DNA from: Mastigamoeba balamuthi
Lineage: Eukaryota > Evosea > Mastigamoebida > Mastigamoebidae
Length of the DNA: 64,000 bases
Assembly: GCA_902651635.1 (NCBI GenBank)
Contig: CACRSC010000011.1
Location: forward strand, 825,353-889,352
Reading direction: 5' to 3'
The notes below the pieces were generated by a model. That model did not search any database. It saw only the letters and a program-made list of their open reading frames with translations, and was not told where the DNA came from. Within the stretch, counting starts at the first letter, position 1. Every line of letters begins with the position of its first letter. Of this stretch, positions 57,201 through 64,000 are shown one piece after another. The position numbers and the translations under genes are program-made.

Positions 57201-59317
57201 TGCTCCTCTCACCGCAGCCGGGAATCGCAGTGCCCGTCCGACCTTCTTGGAGATGCTGGACACGTGGCCCGGTCTCATGACGCTGCTCTCGGAGGAGTTC
57301 AAGGTTTGCCATTGTCTGAACGCAGAGCATAGCGACTTCTTACCGAGTCAGCGCAGAAAGAGGGCTCGTTCTCTCAAACACCGCCACCGACAGGAAGAGT
57401 GACGCTGGTCTTCACGGACATACAGGGCTCCACGTCGCTGTGGGAGTGGAACCCCGAGCTCATGTGCGACCACTCGGACCCTCCCGGACGGGGGCGTTGG
57501 GGACAGCGCTGACACTTGCCCCTCTGCAGGAAGGACGCCCTGGAGCTGCACAACACCATCATCAGGAGGACGTACATGGACTTCCAGGGCTACGAGGTCA
57601 AGACCGAGGGCGACGCCTTCATGATCGCCTTTGGCGAGTCTGCCAGCGCCATCAAGTTCTGTGCCGAGGCCCAGTCCCGCCTCCTCTCGGCCAACTGGAA
57701 CCCCGAGCTGTTCCAGCACCGCGCCTGCACCAAGGAGTACGACGGTACGAGCTGCGCCGAGGACGTGCTCCTGTTCTGATGCCCGCATGGCTGTGCAGAG
57801 AGCGGGAAGCTGACAAACTGCGGGCTCCGTGTTAGGATGGGAGTGCACACAGGGACACCCAGCTGCGCCATCGACCCCGTCGCGAGCAGGATGGACTACC
57901 ACGGGCCCGACGCTAACAAGGCAGCGCGCGTCTCCTCCGTCGCCCTCGGGGGCATGATAACGGTGAGCACCGAGACGTACGAGGAGGTCTGCGAGAGCTC
58001 CGAGATTAAGGAGTTCGGGGCCTTCTCGGAGATCGGGACGATGACGCTCAAGGGAATGGCCGTCCCCGAGACCATCTACCAGTTCGTACCCGAGAAGATC
58101 AAGAGCCGCACGTTCCAGGACAACGGCACTTCGTCGTACAGCTCGCCGTCCGCGTCCAAGCTCGTCGCTCCTGGGGAACTCTCCTTCGTTGTGCGACCTC
58201 CCCAGTTCCATTACAATCGACCTGAAGGACCGCGTACCGGCAGGGCGACGGCGACCAGACCACCGAGGGCGAGAGGGACAAGGCGCTCCCCTCGTGGCTT
58301 GTGCCGTTCTCCGAGATAGAGGTCGACAGGTCCAAGAAGATGGGCTTCGGCAACTTCGGCGAAGTGTTTCTCGGGTACACACGTCCCTGGCCATTCGAGG
58401 GCTCACATTGCGGTTACCAGCAAGTGGCGCCACCAGGAGGTTGCGGTCAAGTTCTTCCTCAACCAGAGGATCGACCAGAGCAAGGTCGCGGACTTCCGCA
58501 TGCAGCTCAGGGAGATCGCTGTCCTCGGCAGTCTGCGCCATCCCAACATATTGCTCTTTGTCTGCTCGCCTTTGGGAGGGAATCACTACTAAGCACCCCC
58601 ATCTCACGGATAGCCCACCCCTCGCAGATGTGCGCGTGTATTGAGCAGCCAAACATGTGCATCGTGACCGAGTGGATGGAAAGGGGGAGCCTGCTCAAAG
58701 TGCTTCATAGCAACGAGTCCATCTCTGTCGACCAGTCGCTGCACTTTGCCAAGCACATCGCCCAGGGAATGGCCTTCCTCCACGCATCTCTGATCATTCA
58801 TCGCGACCTCAAGTCTTCGAACGTCCTTGTGAGCTCTCTGTCGGGGCGGTTGCTGGCTAACCACGCACGTGCCCCGGCCAGATCGGCAGCAACTGGGAGG
58901 TCAAACTCGGTGACTTTGGGCTGAGCAAGATTAAGTCCTCCAACAACAAGATGACGGCCTGCGGAACAGCGGCATGGAGTGCGCCAGAGGTGTTCAGCAG
59001 CTCCGCATACACTCTGCAGGCAGACGTCTACAGCTTCGGTATCGTGATGTGGGAGATCCTCACGAGGAAGATACCGTTCGTCGGCAAGCACTCGCTGCAG
59101 CTCCCGATGCTAGTGATGAAGGGCGAGCGCCCAGAGATCCCCGCCGAGTGTACGCACTATGAATGCCCTGCTTCTGCCGATACTCACTTGCATCTGCCTC
59201 GCAGACGATCTGCCGAAGGAATACGTCGCCCTGATGCAGTCGTGCTGGGTGCATACCCCAGAGCAGCGGCCCCCGTTCAACGACATTCTGGTGAAGCTCT
59301 CAGAGATCATGGTGTAA
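54250..59317 (+). CDS. Receptor with solute-binding ectodomain, two protein kinases and an adenylyl-type cyclase
   Basis: About 1,350 residues over some 14 exons. A signal peptide (LAWLLLPLALLLPPVSC) precedes an ectodomain like bacterial extracellular solute-binding family 1 (DILVWEQQW, then KFGFPLVGDMLVLVYRIDYM, MLTGYGIGVNAASQNPLATD). A membrane helix (GIIGGCGAAVLVLGGAFFVWY) follows. Kinase 1 is TKL-like and complete: LGSGAFAEVF, IAVKKI, HRDLKSQN, SDFGL, TAPEV. A class III cyclase comes next: VTLVFTDIQGSTSLWEW, GYEVKTEGDAFMIAF, LRVRMGVHTG, MDYHGPDANKAARV. Both metal Asp residues, the K/D adenine-selecting pair and the N/R transition-state residues appear present, so cAMP is the predicted product. 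Kinase 2 is also complete: GFGNFGEVFLG, VAVKFF, HRDLKSSN, GDFGLSK, SAPEV. It should report an extracellular ligand by cAMP and phosphorylation. Confidence 0.88.
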
Positions 59318-59540
59318 TCTAAGGGCTCACGCGGCATGGGAGTGTGCTGCGTATGTGCATACACACATGCACATGTAAATGTGCACCAACACAACCCTCC
59401 ACGCACACAGTGACACAGTGTCATAGCTTGACCAAGGGGAGACACCACCCAACCTTAACACAAGAAGAGAACAGAACAAGATCCTTGTTTTGTGGGCTTC
59501 GCCAAACAGCCAGAAGCTCCCGAGCTTGAGAGTCGGGCCA

Positions 59541-62500
59541 TTACTGCCTCTCCATGAACGCCGACACGGCTGCTGCCGACGGATCCACAAGAGGGCAGTC
59601 GAGCGACGCAGGGTCCAGAGACTCGACTGCCGCGATGCCACGGGCTGGCGGTGCAGAGGCGAGAGGCGTTCCAGCCTGCTGCGAGGCCTCGGGGAACTTT
59701 GCGGGGTGCGCGGTCGCGAGGCAGATGACGGTGTCCTGGCTCAGCGCGTTCACGCGCTGCTCGTGGGCGACATGTATGCCCACAGCGGTGTGAGGGCACA
59801 CGACGAGGTGGCTGGTATGCCACGTGCTGGTCATCGCCGCGTACGTCTCCGAGTTGGTCGCGTCTCCAGACAGGAAGTCCTCCTTTGTCTGAAAGGCACA
59901 GTAAGACCCCTGGGCAGGAGAGCAACAGCAAATACCTTGGCGAGGAGCTCCGGGGACAGCGCGATGGATCCGGTGGCGGAGAACTGCTTCATCCAGCCAG
60001 CGAGCACCTGGTGGTCCTCGCCGCTGAGGTAATACAAGTACCTCTCGAAGTTGGACGACACCTGAGCGAAAACAGAGTGAGAACGGTGCGGCGCGGGGTT
60101 GCCAAAGCGTGCCTGGATGTCCATCGAGGGGCTGGGAGTGATCCTGGACTCGCTGGCCCTCGCGTACACGCCGGTGGCGAAGAAGGTGTGCAGGATGTTG
60201 TTCTCGTTGGTCGCCACGACGATTTTGTCGATGGGCAGGCCCATCCTCTTGGCGTAGTACCCTGCGCCGCACCACGCCGTTAGTTTCAGGCGCAGCAGAG
60301 GTGCAGGGCAAGTCCTCACCAGAGAGGGCGTCGCCGAAGTTGCCCGACGGGACGCAGAAGCTGATCTTGCCGCTGTGGCCCATGCGCCTCGCTTTGAAGA
60401 AGAAGTAGAAGTAGTACGAGATCTGCAGCGCAATCCTCGCCCAGTTGATCGAGTTGACCGCCCCGAGAGCGTGCTTGGCCTGCGTGGTGGGAAGAGGCCC
60501 CCCCGAGGGGTCAGTCCGGCACGCAGTCCACACGGGGGGGCTCCCACCCTCGTACCTTGAACTCGGCGTTGCCGAAGAGCTCCTTGACGATGCGCTGGCA
60601 GTCGTCAAACGAGCCACGTACGGCCAGGTTGTGCACGTTGCTGTCCTTGACGCTGAGCATCTGGCGGCGCTGGATCTCGCTCACACGCTGGTGCGGGTGC
60701 AGCATGAACACCTCGATGCCGTCCTTGCCCCTGAACCCCTGGATCGCCGCGCTGCCCGTGTCGCCCGACGTCGCCCCCAGTATCGTCATACGGCCGGCGC
60801 CGCCCCTGGCCCTCTCCTTCTCGATCAGCAGCTGCATGAGGTGCCCGAGGAACTGCAGCGCGACGTCCTTGAACGAGTGCGTGGGCCCGTGGAACAGCTC
60901 GCCGACGAGCAGCCACTCGGGCGTGCCCGCGGCCGTCAGCGGCAGCGGGTCCTCGGGGAACGTCGAGAAGCTCTTCCTGGCGATCGCCCTCAGCTCCTCC
61001 ACAGTAACGTCGTCGCTGTTGCGTTGGGCGCTCAGTCCTGCAGGCATCCGCGGGGGAGAAGCGGGCGAGATGCGTTCGTGCCTCGAGGAGAAGCGCGAGA
61101 GGACCTGGACGACGAGCTCGTTGAACTCGAGAGAGGCCCAGCTGCTGAGCTCGGCCGCCGTGAGCGCGGGGATGGCCGACGGCACGAAGAGGCCGCCGTC
61201 CGCGGGCATGCCGCCGAGCACGACCTGCGAGAACGACGCCGAGGGCGCGCGCGAGCTGCAGTCGCGGGTGCTGATGTACGAGGCCCTGCGGAGGCCCTCG
61301 CAGGCGCGCTCGTAGCTCGTGAAGGCGCCCTCGTCGACGCCGAGCAGGTGCGCGCGGCTGCCGAGCCCGTGCGACGCGAAGACGCTCTTGATGTCGGCCG
61401 CCAGCCTCTCGCACGTCTCTGTCGAGGCGCCACGGCACAGCGCCAGCACGGTGGGCCCACTGCCGCTGATGAACACCCCGAGAGCGCCCTTGTACTGCGC
61501 AGCGGAGGCCCAGCGTGAGAAGTGGGAGAGAACGGCACGGAGAACACAACAAGAGCAGACAAAAAGCGTAAACAGCAGAGCGGATCGAACAGAGCTCGGC
61601 AAAGCCCAACAGAGCGCATCACAGCACAGTAGAGGCGCAACAGAGGGCAAAGAACACGAAAAGAGCACAGCTGAGCATAACAAAACGCAACGGCAGAACA
61701 GAGACACAACAAAGCAGAGCAACAGAAACATGGACAACTATGAGGCGCGGGGCTCTGGTGCCTTGTGAATCGACTTGTTGAACTCGAGGATCTCGGGCAT
61801 CCCGGGGACGAGCCTCGAGCGGTACGGCGTGTGGATGACGTCGTTGAAGAGCTCTGCCGTCTGCTGCTGTACGTCCGACGACAGCGCCAGCACCAGCGAC
61901 GCCGCGCGCTGCACGCTGTGCACCTGCAGAGGCCGGGGGGAGCGCGCACGAGGCTGAGCCAACAACAGCCACCCCGAGGGCTTCCCTGCCCGCCCCTCCC
62001 GCAGCAGAGACGGCGCACGATGTCGGCGCGCGAGTAGCTGGCAGGGAGGGCCTTGCGGGCCTCCTCGGTGGAGACGGTCATGTCCGGGGTCACGGCGACG
62101 CCGACGACCGACTCGGGGCGCGCGAGGCGGACGGGCCAGGGCGAGAAGACCCTCGGGGGCTCGCAGACGGCGCAGACGCAGCCGCCCAGCACCGCGGGCG
62201 ACGCGTTGTCGGGGTGGCCCTCGATGAGCGAGGCGATCTCGGCGGCGCGCGTGCGCGTGAGGCCCAGGCGGGCGGCGAAGTCGGCGGCCAGGACGCCGGC
62301 GACGACGGCTGCGCTGCTCGAGCCGAGGCCGGCCTGCAGGGGCAGCTCGTTGTGCGCCTCGATCGTCACGCGCGACGCGGGGAACTCGGCGCCGCACAGC
62401 TCGCAGGCCCTCAGCGCAGAGGTGTAGATCTGGCGAGAGGCAGGGGGTGGGGGTGAGACAGTGAGCAGAAGCAGAGCAGCCCGTCAGGTCTGCGGCTACG

Positions 62501-63094
62501 TTTTCTGCTCCTGACACAGCACAGCCGCCCATTGCCAACGAGACAGCCACGCAGACCACATGCACGGCACACCTGATAGTGATGATGCCCCCCCTGCCCA
62601 ATCCTCAAATATCGCGCGCAAGCCCAAGTTCCCCCTTAACGTTGCACAAGGGACGAGCAGAACAGATGCTCGATTCGAGGCAAGAAATAATCACGACAAT
62701 CGCAAAGGAGCACAAATCAATTGCGTCACAGGATAAGTTGCCTGCACACCAGGGGAAAATACCAGGGAAAGCAGGAAAACACGCGGAAAACCCCGCAAAC
62801 AACGCTGCCCGAGCGCCATAAAGGGCGTTGAGCACGAAGGCAGGGCCCCGACGAGGGAGAGGAGTGCCACATCGGTGCCCGCACGAGGTTGGAGGAGTCA
62901 GTGGGGAGGATCTGAGCGCCCTCGCCCGAGTTGCGGATGAGGGGGCCGGCGGCGGCAGCGGAGGCGCGCGGGGCGTCGTCGACGGTGACGGTGACGCTGA
63001 GGTGCAGGCCCAGCGCGAGGCCCAGGCAGTCGAACCCGGGGCCCATGTTCGCCGTGGTGGCGGGCACGCGGAACGAGACGGAGCGCGAGGACAT
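59541..63094 (-). CDS. Bifunctional homoserine kinase-threonine synthase fusion
   Basis: The start is at 63094. The homoserine kinase half has the GHMP motifs PATTANMGPGFDCLG, LPLQAGLGSSSAAVVAG and GVFISGSGPTVLALC. It ends near HLLGVDEGAF and passes in the same uninterrupted exon (about 61500-60556) into threonine synthase: ASYISTRDC, GGMPADGGLFVP, then HGPTHSFKDVALQFLG with the PLP lysine, LGATSGDTGSAAIQGF, and in later exons FCVPSGNFGDALS, GYYAKRMGLPI and the C-terminal CPHTAVGIHVAHE. The first intron (about 62887-62430) is the longest in the window. The protein would convert homoserine to threonine via O-phosphohomoserine in one chain. The synthase half is of the fungal/E. coli-like subgroup. 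There is no targeting peptide, so it should act in the cytosol. Confidence 0.9.
61497..61762 (-). repeat. Intron with degenerate CTCTGTT/CTGCT-type repeat
   Basis: On the sense (-) strand the intron between the SIHKAPEP and YKGALGVF exons is a run of loosely repeated pyrimidine-rich units such as GCTCTGTT and GTTCTGTTG, unlike the other introns. It looks like expansion of a polypyrimidine tract. Confidence 0.5.
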
Positions 63095-63403
63095 CGGCGG
63101 GGACAGAGAGGGTCAACCGAACAAACGGGCAGCGCAAACACTAAGGACTAACGTATCCCAGGAAGATATTCGCGCGCAATATCCCCCAGCAGCTGGGGGA
63201 TCAACGCACCTCCCCTAGGCAGGGGACCGCGAGCGGAGAGGAGTCTGGGGGAGGAGGGAGGATCGGCTCTCGCGCGATGCGGGATTGCCAGCGGGTTGCT
63301 TGGGATTCTGTTTCTTGTTTTCCCAAGATCTTTGACAGATATTCCCCCACCCCAACCCCGCCCCCTCCCGCAGAGAGCCGAAAACCCACACAACTCCCCA
63401 GAC
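63095..63403. promoter_or_regulatory. Divergent promoter between threonine-pathway fusion and the FNIP-like gene
   Basis: It holds AGATATTCGCG (63164-63174), AATATCCCCC (63179-63187), a perfect palindrome listed separately, and AGATATTCCCCC (63338-63349), the last at the usual 55 bases before the + strand start. Confidence 0.45.
63181..63201. promoter_or_regulatory. Perfect 10-base inverted repeat
   Basis: Arms ATCCCCCAGC and GCTGGGGGAT are separated by one base. The site sits 87 bases upstream of the homoserine kinase-threonine synthase start. Its symmetry suggests a dimeric factor site rather than an RNA hairpin, since the one-base loop is too tight. Confidence 0.45.
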
Positions 63404-64000
63404 ATGGACCGCCTCGTGCAGGTGCTCGTCCTCCAGAACACGGCCAACGAGTGCGTCCTCTACAACTCGCACCACCGCGGCGCCCTCGACGCGTCCGGCG
63501 GCGGCGCGGGCTCGTCCGCCGCCCCGGGCCCGCGCCCCTACGGCTCCAGCGCCCCGCGGGCCGTCCGCACGCCGCGCCGCTCGCGCACGCCCCCGCACCC
63601 CAGCCTCAGCCCCGCGACGGCCGCCGCGGCCACCGCCGCGCACCTGCCGCGCACGGCGACGGACCTCCGCGAGATGATGTTCGGGACGGCGCCCATCCTC
63701 GAGGCCGCGGTCACCAAGCTGCACGTCTCCCCCGCCCAGCCCGCCCTCGTCCTCGCCACCAAGGTACCCAGGGGAAGGAGGAGGAGGCGGAGGAGGAGGA
63801 CCTGGGGGGGGCACTGAGGGCAGGCTGTGGTGCGTGGGCAGGTGTTCCAGGCGAGGGCCAAGCCGAGGACGGTGTACCCGGGGGTGGGGACGGTAGGGAC
63901 GGGGAGCATGTCGGCGATACCGCTCATCACGGCGCAGACGCCGACGTCGTCGCTGACGTCGCACGCGGCGGGAGGGGCCGGGGTCGTCGTGGGCGGGCAG
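63404..64000 (+). CDS. N-terminal part of a possible folliculin-interacting (FNIP-like) protein
   Basis: Exon 1 (63404-63763, 120 codons) starts MDRLVQVLVLQNTANECVLYNS, passes through a Ser/Pro/Arg-rich stretch and ends DLREMMFGTAPILEAAVTKLH, VLATK. A 78-nt intron follows, and exon 2 begins at 63842 with VFQARAKPRTVYPG and runs off the window. The MMFG-x-P...TKLH...TK-VF pattern resembles the N-terminal domain of FNIP1/2, partners of folliculin in lysosomal nutrient signalling. The match is short and from memory, so another DENN-type protein is possible. Confidence 0.45.

Noticed and set aside
1-64000. CRISPR arrays, rRNA and tRNA genes
   Set aside because: I saw no regularly spaced direct repeats of CRISPR type, no rRNA core sequence and no convincing tRNA with A and B boxes; a dedicated tRNA scan would be decisive.

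Overview
This is a GC-rich eukaryotic nuclear window. Genes sit on both strands, are usually separated by a few hundred bases or less, and are split by many short spliceosomal introns (about 44 to 130 nt where I could place them, a few of 250 to 460 nt). The gene set points to a free-living protist, most likely an amoebozoan: SBP-TM-kinase-cyclase-kinase receptor, CH-RhoGEF-PH-ArfGAP protein, integrin-alpha-like FG-GAP protein, Cys-rich single-pass surface proteins, expanded MRH-domain receptors and LIS1. An archamoeba or an Acanthamoeba-like amoeba would fit. The species call is inference only.

Layout. 1-10 kb: the tail of an unidentified open frame, a broken MRH-receptor copy, a Golgi-type glycosyltransferase (-), an acylated IQ/coiled-coil protein (+), and two intact divergent MRH-domain receptors. 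10-17 kb: an ARB2/FAM172-type hydrolase-fold protein, two tandem secreted CE1/PHB-depolymerase-like esterases (-), a decayed glycerol-dehydrogenase-like gene, and COP9 signalosome subunit 4. 17.5-19 kb: an AT-richer island with remains of a virus-like (Polinton-type) element. 19-31 kb: BORCS8-like subunit, a Cys-rich DUF4215 membrane protein, LIS1, two small unknown genes, a B-box/NHL protein, DENR, and a DHHC palmitoyltransferase. 31-42 kb: a third esterase, the FG-GAP surface protein, and a very large CH-RhoGEF-PH-PH-ArfGAP-PH gene. 42-50 kb: MAD2, UBE2G2/Ubc7-type E2, DBP5/DDX19 helicase, YIPF5/Yip1, and a CorA-type channel. 50-64 kb: a Rim15/IRE/Greatwall-type AGC kinase, the receptor kinase-cyclase-kinase, a fused homoserine kinase-threonine synthase, and the start of a possible FNIP-like gene.

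The genes are ordinary unlinked eukaryotic loci and not an operon. Shared themes are surface sensing (receptor cyclase, FG-GAP, DUF4215, MRH), cytoskeletal and membrane signalling (RhoGEF/ArfGAP, LIS1, BORC, YIPF5), and basic housekeeping. The most notable items are the SBP-receptor with two kinases flanking a predicted adenylyl cyclase, the homoserine kinase-threonine synthase fusion joined within one exon, the three-copy MRH cluster, and a recurrent GATATTT-CCC-like element about 30-60 bases upstream of many starts. Exon borders quoted exactly were chosen by reading frame, splice dinucleotides and family alignment from memory. The others are approximate. All positions are given on the + strand numbering.
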